Source: Nitrospira sp. (lineage in GTDB: Bacteria; Nitrospirota; Nitrospiria; Nitrospirales; Nitrospiraceae). Taken from it: 64,000 bases of DNA. Numbering within the stretch: the first letter of the stretch is position 1; each line of letters starts with the position of its first letter. The position numbers were made by a program, and so were the translations under genes. The stretch lies in the NCBI GenBank assembly GCA_005116965.1, contig SWDG01000027.1:285882-349881 (forward strand), in the 5' to 3' direction. Below the pieces are notes generated by a model. It was not told the DNA's origin. It did not search any database and was given only the letters and a program-made list of their open reading frames with translations. Of this stretch, positions 30,318-39,580 are shown piece after piece.

Positions 30318-31265
30318 ATGCAGAGATGGATGGTCCTGTGGATGATGGTGCTCGTCATAGTCGTTGGATTCTGTGACAACGAAGGCCTTGCCGCTGATCC
30401 GACCGATAAGCGGCCACAACAGGCGACTGAACGAAACTGGCAGATCGGGTTGACTCCCAGCTATAGCCACGGGAATTTCGGAAGCAATACGACAAGTGAG
30501 TTTATCTATGCCCCCCTCTCGATCCGACGATTCTTCTCCAAAGGTGATATTTCGCTGGTCATTCCTTCAGTGACGGCGATCACGGACGGGCGCACGACCG
30601 TCGTTGGAAATACTGCATTCCGTGTCGACGACAACAGCGGGTCTGGTAGTGGGGGCAGTGGTGGATCGGATGATAATTGTCGTAAGGATAACAGTGGCCC
30701 CGGCAATAATAATGATGTGCCTTGCGGTACCACGACGCGCATCGCCGGACAGAAAGTGACGACAACAGGCATCGGCGATGTGATTCTGAGGGGAAGATAC
30801 TACCTTGTTGAAGAACAGGATTATATGCCACTGATTGCAGTGACAGCTCGGTTGAAGTTCCCCACGGCTAACGCGAGTCAGGGATTAGGAACCGGTGAGT
30901 TTGATCATGGGTATGGGGTGGAGGTCTCCAAGCTGATCGGGGCTAGCTGGTTGGTGTTTTTCGACGGCGGGTACAACTTTATCGGCGATCCGGATCGGGC
31001 TGATGGCTCCGGTACGCTTGGTCTTCGCAACCAATACTGGTATGACGTGGGGGCCGGATACTACGTGACAAAGGACCTGTTGACCAGTGTGTATTTCGAG
31101 GAATATCGAGCCCTTCGACCAGGCTTACCGAACGCGAGAGACGTCTTTTTCTCGTCGAATTACCGCCTGTCGGCTGCTTGGCGCCTGAATGGCGGCGTGG
31201 CGGTCGGTCTCTCGAATGGAGCACCGGACTATGTCGTCTCAATCGGCACCAGTTACCGATTCTAG
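30318..31265 (+). CDS. Outer-membrane transporter-like beta-barrel protein
   Basis: Signal peptide, NWQIGLTPSYSHGNFGSNTTSEFIYAPLSIRRFF, terminal aromatic ...VSIGTSYRF. Confidence 0.72.
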   Translation: MQRWMVLWMMVLVIVVGFCDNEGLAADPTDKRPQQATERNWQIGLTPSYSHGNFGSNTTSEFIYAPLSIRRFFSKGDISLVIPSVTAITDGRTTVVGNTAFRVDDNSGSGSGGSGGSDDNCRKDNSGPGNNNDVPCGTTTRIAGQKVTTTGIGDVILRGRYYLVEEQDYMPLIAVTARLKFPTANASQGLGTGEFDHGYGVEVSKLIGASWLVFFDGGYNFIGDPDRADGSGTLGLRNQYWYDVGAGYYVTKDLLTSVYFEEYRALRPGLPNARDVFFSSNYRLSAAWRLNGGVAVGLSNGAPDYVVSIGTSYRF

Positions 31266-31381
31266 CCAACCTCTTCAGATTTTGAGGCTGTTTACGCCCC
31301 TCAAAGCGCTGCGTCTAATGAAGTGTATAGAGAAACACAGACGGTCCTGTGGCATCGGACCAAGCTAACCGGAGTCGGAGC

Positions 31382-31960
31382 ATGCCACTGGATCAGCAGG
31401 CAGTAGCAGATGATGCCGAATTAGTTGCCCGAAGCCTCAAGCAAGATCATGAGGCATTCGGACAGCTGATCGATCGGCATGCATCAATCATCATGAACCT
31501 TGCCTATCGGATGGTAGGAAATCGTGCTGAAGCAGAGGATTTGGCGCAGGAATCCTTTCTCGCGGCCTTTAAAGCACTCTCGACGTTCCGCGCAGACTCA
31601 AAGTTTTCGACCTGGTTGTACCGAATCGCCTCGAATAAGTGCAAAGACTGGTTGCGGGCCAAGCGGCCAGGGATGGGCCAACAGGATATCGACATCGACG
31701 AGATGCTCGATATCCATGTCGCTGAGGAGCAGACTCCTGAGCGCCTGCTCTCTCAGCAACAGGTCGCACTGGAGTTAGAACAGGCGATCCAACGATTGCC
31801 CCCTCTGTATCGTGAGGCGTTTGTGCTGAAACATGTCGAAGGATTGAGCTACGAGGAGATGGCGGAAATTCTCGGTGTGAACGGCGACACGTTAAAAATG
31901 AGAGTGTATAAAGGACGGCTGCAACTCAGCCGTGAGTTGGCATCGCTCAACCTTGCTTGA
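31382..31960 (+). CDS. RpoE-like ECF sigma factor
   Basis: DHEAFGQLIDRHASIIMNLAYRMVGNRAEAEDLAQESFLAAFKALSTFRADSKFSTWLYRIASNKCKDWLR. Confidence 0.93.
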   Translation: MPLDQQAVADDAELVARSLKQDHEAFGQLIDRHASIIMNLAYRMVGNRAEAEDLAQESFLAAFKALSTFRADSKFSTWLYRIASNKCKDWLRAKRPGMGQQDIDIDEMLDIHVAEEQTPERLLSQQQVALELEQAIQRLPPLYREAFVLKHVEGLSYEEMAEILGVNGDTLKMRVYKGRLQLSRELASLNLA

Positions 31961-31990
31961 GAGAACGTTCTGTATCAGTGGTGGTGCTCT

Positions 31991-32674
31991 ATGGATGAAC
32001 AAGAGCTTTTGGTTCAACGATTCTTGGATCAGGACTTGACGCCTGAAGAGCGAGTCGAGTTTTTGCAGGCTGTGGATGCCGATCCAACAATACGTCGACG
32101 CTGGCTTAATCTTGAGATGGTGGTCGCAGAGGCGGCCCAATTACCGAGAATGACTCCGTCCGTCAGATTTCTGAGTGAGTTGAAGGCCAAAGTCGCTCCG
32201 CACCCGCTCAGTCGGTGGGAACAGTTGTGGGCTACGGTGACGACGCCACGGACGTTTGAATGGAACCTTGCCGGTGCGGTCGCAGCGGCCTGTGTTGCAA
32301 TCGTATCGGTGGCGGGCTTGTTCGCAGTCATATCCCCGCGAGTCGTGGAGGTGCAAGTTCCGGCTATTCCAGCCCAGACGATCGCGACCAGCACGAAGCA
32401 GGAAGAACCAAAAATATTCGTACGGCTGGTCCTGCTGCAACCGGGAGCACGATCGGTATCAGTGGCAGGAGACTTCAATGGGTGGGATCCAGCTCAAACC
32501 AAACTGGAGCGATCGGATGGCGGTGTGTGGACCGCGACCATCCCATTGAAGCCCGGTCGGTATCAGTACATGTTCGTCATCGACGGGAAACAGTGGATGG
32601 CCGATCCGCTGGCTCCCGAAGAAACGACCGATGGATTCGGCGCACAGAATGCGGTGATTGATGTGGCAATTTAA
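31991..32674 (+). CDS. Transmembrane anti-sigma-like protein with C-terminal CBM48/AMPK-type glycogen-binding domain
   Basis: Cytosolic helical N-terminus, TM LAGAVAAACVAIVSVAGLFAVI, then SVSVAGDFNGWDPAQTKLERSDGGVWTATIPLKPGRYQYMFVIDGKQWMADP. Confidence 0.8.
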   Translation: MDEQELLVQRFLDQDLTPEERVEFLQAVDADPTIRRRWLNLEMVVAEAAQLPRMTPSVRFLSELKAKVAPHPLSRWEQLWATVTTPRTFEWNLAGAVAAACVAIVSVAGLFAVISPRVVEVQVPAIPAQTIATSTKQEEPKIFVRLVLLQPGARSVSVAGDFNGWDPAQTKLERSDGGVWTATIPLKPGRYQYMFVIDGKQWMADPLAPEETTDGFGAQNAVIDVAI

Positions 32675-32727
32675 ATTGTCCCAGGAATCTCTTGCAACGG
32701 GTCTAGTCTGTATGTACTCTCCCGCAC

Positions 32728-33114
32728 ATGGGAATGAGACTGACAAGGCTCGGACGCCTATCCAGAAGCCTCATCGCCATCATATTACTGTGCGGTTTCT
32801 GGGCCTGTGCCAAGCCCTTAGTGCTGAAGCCGAGCATGCCCAAGCCACTGGCCGGGGCCGTGCGTTTCACGGTGCTCGCGCCTGGCGCCAAACAAGTCGT
32901 TCTCGTCGGATCTTTCAATGGTTGGGCCAAGGGTATAACGCCGATGAAGATCGTAGATGGTTCTTCGGTCTGGTTGGTCGATGTGCCGTTGGCTGAAGGA
33001 GAACATACGTTCATGTATGTGGTCGATGGAATCAGATGGATGACGCCTCCCCAAGCCGAGGATTTTGTCATTGATGGGTTCGGGCAAACCAACGGCGTGG
33101 TGATCGTACGGTAA
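32728..33114 (+). CDS. CBM48/isoamylase-N-like domain lipoprotein
   Basis: Lipobox LLCGFWACAK; FTVLAPGAKQVVLVGSFNGWAKGITPMKIVDGSSVWLVDVPLAEGEHTFMYVVDGIRWM. Confidence 0.8.
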   Translation: MGMRLTRLGRLSRSLIAIILLCGFWACAKPLVLKPSMPKPLAGAVRFTVLAPGAKQVVLVGSFNGWAKGITPMKIVDGSSVWLVDVPLAEGEHTFMYVVDGIRWMTPPQAEDFVIDGFGQTNGVVIVR

Positions 33115-33118
33115 GACG

Positions 33119-34033
33119 ATGCGAAAGCGAATCGACATAGAGATGGGGGTGCTGAGCTTGATGGTGGTGTTGACCGCTACCTCGGTCTGGGCTGAACCCC
33201 TCTCGATTCAGGATCGAGAAGCGATCACCCGGCTAGGTTCGGCGCAGGGCCGTTCAGAGAACGAGATCACTCCCTTGCTCGATCACGTCAGTAAGGCTGG
33301 CGAGAGGGGGCTTCCCACCGAGTCGTTGCTGAATAAGATGAGAGAAGGTCTGGCGAAAGGGGTTGAACCCAAGCGTATCGATCCGGTACTGCGGCAGATG
33401 ACGTCACGGCTTGAATCTGCCCACGAAGTATTGGAGGAAGCGAAGGGACGTGGCATTTCAGAGGGCAACAGGCAACGCGCAGTGGAGACAATGGCGGAAG
33501 CCCTTGCGCGAGGAGCCACGGTCGATGAGGTGCGGGAGCTGAGTCGATTGTCGCAAGAAGGCCGCCATAAGGCGACCCAGGAAGAGCTCGCAGCCGGCGC
33601 AAAGGGCTTGGCCGTGATGAAAGAAGGCAGAATACCTTCAAAGGACGGAACGGCGTTAGTTGGTGAAGGAATGAAACAGGGGTATCGCTCATCTGAACTC
33701 TTAGATCTGAGTCGAGAAGTGAAGCGGCGAGGGTCCGATTTTGAGGAAGGACGAGCCAGTCTCAAAGCGCTTCGCGAGCAAGTGAGCCGTGGAGAACGGA
33801 GTGATCGGCTCTTCAAGGACGACGACCGCAGCGGATCCGGAGGCGATCGCGAGCGAGGAGATCGCAGCGATCGGGGAGGCAAGGGGAGTCGAGACGATTC
33901 TGACAGAGATCGATCTGACCGACAGGAACAGTCCGGGAGTCGAGACCGATCCGAGCGAATTGACCGTCCTGATAAAGTGGATCGAGTCGAACGCCCTGAA
34001 CGATCAGACCATTCCGGCCGTGGACGCGATTGA
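33119..34033 (+). CDS. Secreted helical hypothetical protein with R/D/S-rich C-terminal tail
   Basis: Signal peptide; tail DRSGSGGDRERGDRSDRGGKGSRDDSDRDRSDRQEQ...RPERSDHSGRGRD. Confidence 0.7.
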   Translation: MRKRIDIEMGVLSLMVVLTATSVWAEPLSIQDREAITRLGSAQGRSENEITPLLDHVSKAGERGLPTESLLNKMREGLAKGVEPKRIDPVLRQMTSRLESAHEVLEEAKGRGISEGNRQRAVETMAEALARGATVDEVRELSRLSQEGRHKATQEELAAGAKGLAVMKEGRIPSKDGTALVGEGMKQGYRSSELLDLSREVKRRGSDFEEGRASLKALREQVSRGERSDRLFKDDDRSGSGGDRERGDRSDRGGKGSRDDSDRDRSDRQEQSGSRDRSERIDRPDKVDRVERPERSDHSGRGRD

Positions 34034-34217
34034 TCGATCAGAAGCTCTTTCAGCCCGCACGTTTCGCCTTTACCAAACTGAAAGATATCGATCTTGTGCA
34101 GGTGAGCAGGCGGCTAGCTGTTGATGTTGCTGAGCATTCAGCATTGGATTGTGCTCACAGAAGCACGCCTCTTGTCCTCGTCAAAAGCTCACCTGCCACA
34201 CGACCGAATGATGCACG

Positions 34218-35702
34218 TTAGTAGAAGTTATACCGCAACAAGATGCTGGCGAGAAATGCGCCGTCGTGCCACGTTTCGGTAAAGGCTTTGCCAGGGAAGA
34301 AGTAACCGAGGACAAACTTGGTTTGGAGATGAGGTATTCCCTGATACCCCACCACAAGGTCAACTTCGCTCCCGACATGTTTGCTCAGCCCGGTTGGGTC
34401 TGTGTCCAGGTCTGACCCACGAATGCGCGTCGACACATGGTCTTGCAGGTAATAATGATAGACCAGATCGAATGAGGTTTTTTCAAATGGCCGGACGCCG
34501 AACCCCCCGGTGAAGACCATAAGGTTCGTCAATCTGGGATCCAGCACTTCGCCATAATACTTAAACCGTGCCACGCCATTGAATTTATCGGAATTACCTT
34601 GAAAGCCGCTCTGCCGAAATCGCGCATCGACATTGTCATTCGGGTTACTGTCTCCGGTGCCATAGGCGTACCCAATGGTGATAGACGGTTCCCAAGCTCC
34701 ATCAAAGCGTTGAGTCAGCCCCATATCGATGGCCTCACCTCGAATACGCTGGCCGCCGTCTGAACCGCGCACGGCAGCGGTTTGCAGCCAGTATTTCAAG
34801 TCACCGAAGAGTCGTCCCCCAGACTGGAGGCCAACCGTGACCGGTTGAGCCGTACCGATTCGTTGCTGATCCTGGTAGAGCGCAAAGAGGCCGATATGAT
34901 TTTTCTTGCCGAATTTATAATCGGCATAGGCGTAATAATTGACGAACCCCTCCTCGTCCTCTTCTGCCTCTCGTCTCAGTAGATTCCGTTGAACGAGGTT
35001 GAGTTGGCTGACCGACAGCTCCAGGGAAAATTGTTCATACTGATAGCCAAGCCTAATCGCGTCCATGTTTTCGTTGAACAGCCACCGCCGGGAGTCGATG
35101 AATCTCTGTCTGCCCAATTGCATTCTGGCTCCAGGGACGACGTTTTTCACCGTGAGATAGGCCAAGTTCATATTCAATTCGGTCGTCTGAGGCCGGTCTT
35201 CAATTTCTTCCACCGCGACCGGTATTTCGAGCACAGGGTTCACATACAGCTGCAGATACTGATTGGGCTCATAGGAGAACGCGGGGGCAAGGATGGGGGT
35301 CAGGATGCTATCGGCCTTGCCGAGGGTGGAAGAGAGGCGATAGTTGCGGTTGGTTTCTCCCTCGAGTGAGACATAGCCGCCAACGAAGAGATTGCGACCC
35401 ATGGGGATCGTAGCTCGCGGTGGCGCATTCGGATCAAAGGGCTCGGTCGCTGGAGTGGTCGTCTGCCCGTTAGCGGCGCCGTAGGTTGGAAGAAGTGGGC
35501 CGTTTGTGGACGAAAACCCTGTCGATGGCAGTGTCGGAGATTGTGGGGCCTGCTCAACGCCGCTCTCTGCAGCGTATGCGATGGAGGTAAGCGATAGCGT
35601 ACAAGCTACTGCCATGAGGATCAGCTGTCTTGTACGATCATGGGTCATACGTTTTAGACGCAAAGCGCGAGCTGGCGTTACCCTGTTTGTGTCCATTATC
35701 AA
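34218..35702 (-). CDS. Alginate-export (AlgE)-like outer-membrane beta-barrel protein
   Basis: 494 aa; VPGARMQLGRQRFIDSRRWLFNENMDAIRLGYQYEQFSLELSVSQ; terminal ...ILLRYNFY. Confidence 0.7.
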   Translation of the reverse strand: MIMDTNRVTPARALRLKRMTHDRTRQLILMAVACTLSLTSIAYAAESGVEQAPQSPTLPSTGFSSTNGPLLPTYGAANGQTTTPATEPFDPNAPPRATIPMGRNLFVGGYVSLEGETNRNYRLSSTLGKADSILTPILAPAFSYEPNQYLQLYVNPVLEIPVAVEEIEDRPQTTELNMNLAYLTVKNVVPGARMQLGRQRFIDSRRWLFNENMDAIRLGYQYEQFSLELSVSQLNLVQRNLLRREAEEDEEGFVNYYAYADYKFGKKNHIGLFALYQDQQRIGTAQPVTVGLQSGGRLFGDLKYWLQTAAVRGSDGGQRIRGEAIDMGLTQRFDGAWEPSITIGYAYGTGDSNPNDNVDARFRQSGFQGNSDKFNGVARFKYYGEVLDPRLTNLMVFTGGFGVRPFEKTSFDLVYHYYLQDHVSTRIRGSDLDTDPTGLSKHVGSEVDLVVGYQGIPHLQTKFVLGYFFPGKAFTETWHDGAFLASILLRYNFY

Positions 35703-35714
35703 AACTATGTTGAG

Positions 35715-37547
35715 CTATATCGGGGTATTTGCTTGAAGACGGGGCAGCTCGCCAGATTGTTGCGTGTAGAGGCTGGCGTAGAGCCCCTGGTGGTCCAACA
35801 AGTCCCGGTGTGTGCCCTGTTCGACGAGACGGCCTTGGTCCAGGACCACAATGTGGTCGAATAGTTCCATTCCAACGAAATGGTGGGTAATGACGAGTGT
35901 GGTGCGGTTCTCATGGATACGCGCAATGGTTTCTCGAATATAACTGGCCGATCGATGGTCCAATGACGCAGTGGGCTCGTCCAGAATGAGAATGGAAGGT
36001 TGTTTGACGAGTGCCCGTGCGAGACAGATCCGTTGCCGTTGCCCTCCGGACAGCGTGCTACCGCGTTCTCCGATGATGGTCTGATATCCGTCGGGAAGGC
36101 CCATGATGAATTCATGCGCATTGGCTTCCTGGGCTGCCTCGATGATCTGCTGGTGTGTCGCCTGTTCGATGCCGTAGGCGATATTGTCTGCGATACTGGC
36201 TCGGAATAACATCGTATCTTGGAGGACCACGCCGATGTGTCGGCGAAGTGACTCGCGCTCATAGTCGGCGAGATCGATACGATCGAGCCAGATGGTTCCT
36301 TGCGATGGTTGATAGAGCCGGAGCAACAGGCTGACCAGCGTGGATTTTCCGGCTCCGGATGGGCCGACCAGCGCAACGCGCTGGCCCGGCGCAATCTGAA
36401 AAGAGAGGCTCCGCAGTATCGGATATTCTTTGAGATAGCTGAACGAGACGCGCTCCAATCGAATATCGCCCCGTAGGTGGCGCACTTTAATAGCGTCCGG
36501 GCGGTCATAGATTTCCGGTTCGATGCCAAGTAAATCGGCAATGCGTTGGGCACTGACCATCGCTTTGGAAAATTGGGCCGACAGCTTCGACAGGTCTTTG
36601 ATAGGGCTATAGAGGTTCTTCATATAGCTGACGAAGATGAGCAGGTCGCCCGGTGTCATGCGGGCATTCAGCACCTGCCAGGCTCCGAAAAACACGGTGA
36701 TGGCGGTACTGATTGCCCCGATGATTGAGACGACGCGCGTCACCGCAGCGGTGGTTCTGGCCGTTTGAAGCCCGGTCTGTAAGTGTTTCGTGCTTTCCTG
36801 TTTGAATCGATCTTGTTCAAACCGCTCTCGACCGAATGTTTGGACGACGGAGATGGAGGAGAGGGATTCGCTGAGCTGTGAGGCCATGCGACCATCCTGC
36901 TCCCGCTGATCACGCGTCGTGGCTAAGATTTTCCGATTCAGGATAAAGAGACCGCTGACGAGGATCGGCATCGTGGCGAGAATGATGAGACTGAGCTCCC
37001 AATTGACGATGAACATGACCGTAAACATGCCGATGAACGTGAAGACGTGGCCGGAGACGGCCAACGGAATGTCGGTGAAGGCATTCTTCAAGGTCTGAGT
37101 ATCGCCTGCCAATTTCGTCAACAGTTCCCCGGACCGAGTTTGTGAATGGAACGACAGCGAGAGCCCTTGAACATGGGCGAAGAGATGCTGCCGGATCGTA
37201 AACACCAAGTGGTGGCCGATTTTGCTCGTCACGAACGATTGCGCGTACGAGAGGGCCCCGCTCATGATGGCAATCACGGCAATCGATGCGGCAAGGCCGG
37301 CCAACAGGGTCAATGGCTGGGTGTGATTGAGGGAACTGAGGAAGGCGAGCGATGGAGGAGCCGGCTTCTCCAGCAAGATATGGTCGAGAATGAGTTTGAG
37401 CGGCCATGGCGCCACCAGTTGCATGAGGGTAACACCCAATAGACAGCCTCCGGCCAAGGCTAGGTGTTTCTTGGCTGAGCGTAGATGCGAGACGATGATC
37501 GTTTGAAATCGCGCTCGTCCTCGTAGGTGGATCTCGGTCTGCATCAT
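35715..37547 (-). CDS. MsbA-like ABC exporter, fused TMD-NBD
   Basis: LVGPSGAGKSTLVSLLLRLY Walker A, TLSGGQRQRICLARALVKQPSILILDEPTASLD. Confidence 0.93.
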   Translation of the reverse strand: MMQTEIHLRGRARFQTIIVSHLRSAKKHLALAGGCLLGVTLMQLVAPWPLKLILDHILLEKPAPPSLAFLSSLNHTQPLTLLAGLAASIAVIAIMSGALSYAQSFVTSKIGHHLVFTIRQHLFAHVQGLSLSFHSQTRSGELLTKLAGDTQTLKNAFTDIPLAVSGHVFTFIGMFTVMFIVNWELSLIILATMPILVSGLFILNRKILATTRDQREQDGRMASQLSESLSSISVVQTFGRERFEQDRFKQESTKHLQTGLQTARTTAAVTRVVSIIGAISTAITVFFGAWQVLNARMTPGDLLIFVSYMKNLYSPIKDLSKLSAQFSKAMVSAQRIADLLGIEPEIYDRPDAIKVRHLRGDIRLERVSFSYLKEYPILRSLSFQIAPGQRVALVGPSGAGKSTLVSLLLRLYQPSQGTIWLDRIDLADYERESLRRHIGVVLQDTMLFRASIADNIAYGIEQATHQQIIEAAQEANAHEFIMGLPDGYQTIIGERGSTLSGGQRQRICLARALVKQPSILILDEPTASLDHRSASYIRETIARIHENRTTLVITHHFVGMELFDHIVVLDQGRLVEQGTHRDLLDHQGLYASLYTQQSGELPRLQANTPI

Positions 37548-39580
37548 CGTGGCGTCAGCTGTGATTCCTGTGAGAGCGGGAGCACCGTACGAAACGTATG
37601 GAACCGCACCACGGAGTGGCGGGTCAGCTCGCAGAGTAGCTGATCGAGAAATCTGAAGGCGTCTTTCGTCATGACCTTATGATGGAGCAATAACCCGACG
37701 AGGGGAAGTGCTTCCAACTGCCCAATCAATGTATGGACGATGTCATCCGGGGATTTCATACGGGCTCCTTCTTTCCAAGAGTAGAGATCCAGCGTTGTCG
37801 AAATCTCCCTGAACCGGTACTCGTCAAGACGATCCTTCCCTCGGTCCTTGGACAGCACCTGAAAGCCGAGCTCCTCAAGGGCTCGATAGGTGTCCGTGGT
37901 GCAGCGGTTCCACGGTGGTGTAAAGGCTGGATAAAACAGCTCCTCAAACGTGGATTCAAGAATGGCTTTCCCCTGTGCGATGTCGGTCAGTTGTTGGGTG
38001 AATGAACGGGAAGGGCCGAACTCGCATTTGCGTCCTTCCGGCTCGTGGTTACTGTGCATCCACCCATGTTGGTTGAGGCTCAATAGCGCATGGTCGGCTC
38101 GAAGCGTATTCTTGAGGACGGCCGTCCCGGCCGCCGTCAGCCGGCCTGGAATGATTTCCAGGTTCATCGGCACGCTTCGCGCCAGGGCAAGATCAAGAAG
38201 CTGCTTCAAGGAGTCCTCATCCTCATCAACATCATCATCTCGGAGAAAAAGGTGCAAATCATGTCTTTCTGCCTCTTTAGCATCGAGGAATTGTCGTAAG
38301 GTCATGAGCCATTGGTCCGATTGATGGCTGGATACGGTAGTCGACATGGTATCGGGAGCAAGGGGGCGCATCCGCGTCTGTGCGGCAAGCCGTTCAATGG
38401 TGGCCGCCGCATGTGTCCCGCCGTCGGTATTGATGGAATGCTGGCCAGGGTGGGGCATCGTCAAAGACGCCGCGATCTTTGCAGCCAGCCGATCTGGAGT
38501 CAGGTCTTCCGGCTCCAAGACGGTGAGCTGCCCACGTGTCTCGAGTTTTTTGGCGCGAATGGTTTGCTCGTCATTCTTGTGGCCGGTAAAGGGCAGGACC
38601 AACGCCCTGGTGCCGGTCTTCAAGACATTCATGCAAGTGTTATAACCCGCCATTGAGATGGAGAGTACAGCCTGTTGCATGAGAGCCTGGAACGTCGGAG
38701 TAAATCGCTGGACCTCAATGTGTGGGTGTTGGCTTGCAAGACGGCGGAGTGCTTCATACTGCTGGCCTGGCATGTACGGGCCGGTGAAGACAGCTAGGCG
38801 GTGAGGAAATGTCAACAGGGACGACGCCTGTACGGTGTTGTCTAGCAGCTCATAGCCCACGCGTCCTCCACCGACGCTTGCGAGAATCAACGGAATCTGT
38901 TGGGGTAATGGTGTCAGTGCTCCAACAGGTAGATCGGACTCTGTTTCAGAGTCCTGGGTCACGAAGCCAGTGTACTGCACGTCACAGCGGAGATCCTGGC
39001 AGCGTGAAAAGGTCTCATCCAACGTCTGAAAGGTCGGGTCAGAGTGGATCAGGAGCAGATCAAAGTACTGGTTCATGATACTGACCACCCAGTCTTCATG
39101 GCGAATCTGATCCGACTTCGTGACCAAGATGTCCCGTAAGCTGCACACCACTCGTGTCGAGCCTCCTGCAAGACGGATGTGAGCCAGCAACGGCAGTAAC
39201 TCGAACGCGAACCGCTTTCGCCCAAACGGAAATAGCTCGATGAGCAAGACGTCGGGGCGAATCGCGTCATAGAGTTCCATTAGGCGATGTTTCCTCACCT
39301 GTTGGACCTGTTCGAGTGTCGTGCCGTGGCCGTGAACTTTCAGCTCTTGGAACTCACTATCGGAACTGATCGACGGCAAGTTTTCCATGCTGACCCACGG
39401 TGGAACCTCCACGCCGGAGAGGGATTCACCCCCATTGATAAACGTGACCGCGCACTGTTTGAGTGCGCGCGCGATTGCCATGCTTCTGATGAGATGGCCC
39501 ATGCCAAGGACATGCTGGCAATAGATGAGGACGCGTGGTTGCTCCACGGCCGTTGTCTTGGGAAGCACCTCGTCGTTCAT
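37544..39580 (-). CDS. Fusion: MurG-like glycosyltransferase + NodB-like polysaccharide deacetylase
   Basis: N-terminus RVLIYCQHVLGMGHLIRSMAIARAL; C-terminus LHLFLRDDDVDEDEDSLKQLLDLALARSVPMNLEIIPG...LNQHGWMHSNH...YPAFTPPWNR. Start in ATGA overlap with upstream gene. Confidence 0.82.
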   Translation of the reverse strand: MNDEVLPKTTAVEQPRVLIYCQHVLGMGHLIRSMAIARALKQCAVTFINGGESLSGVEVPPWVSMENLPSISSDSEFQELKVHGHGTTLEQVQQVRKHRLMELYDAIRPDVLLIELFPFGRKRFAFELLPLLAHIRLAGGSTRVVCSLRDILVTKSDQIRHEDWVVSIMNQYFDLLLIHSDPTFQTLDETFSRCQDLRCDVQYTGFVTQDSETESDLPVGALTPLPQQIPLILASVGGGRVGYELLDNTVQASSLLTFPHRLAVFTGPYMPGQQYEALRRLASQHPHIEVQRFTPTFQALMQQAVLSISMAGYNTCMNVLKTGTRALVLPFTGHKNDEQTIRAKKLETRGQLTVLEPEDLTPDRLAAKIAASLTMPHPGQHSINTDGGTHAAATIERLAAQTRMRPLAPDTMSTTVSSHQSDQWLMTLRQFLDAKEAERHDLHLFLRDDDVDEDEDSLKQLLDLALARSVPMNLEIIPGRLTAAGTAVLKNTLRADHALLSLNQHGWMHSNHEPEGRKCEFGPSRSFTQQLTDIAQGKAILESTFEELFYPAFTPPWNRCTTDTYRALEELGFQVLSKDRGKDRLDEYRFREISTTLDLYSWKEGARMKSPDDIVHTLIGQLEALPLVGLLLHHKVMTKDAFRFLDQLLCELTRHSVVRFHTFRTVLPLSQESQLTPR

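Noticed and set aside
33789-34124. 111-aa + strand ORF
   Set aside because: Out-of-frame reading of the low-complexity 3' end of the 33119 gene.
35705-36553. 282-aa minus-strand ORF
   Set aside because: Alternative frame inside the ABC exporter gene with low-quality Ser/Arg-rich composition.
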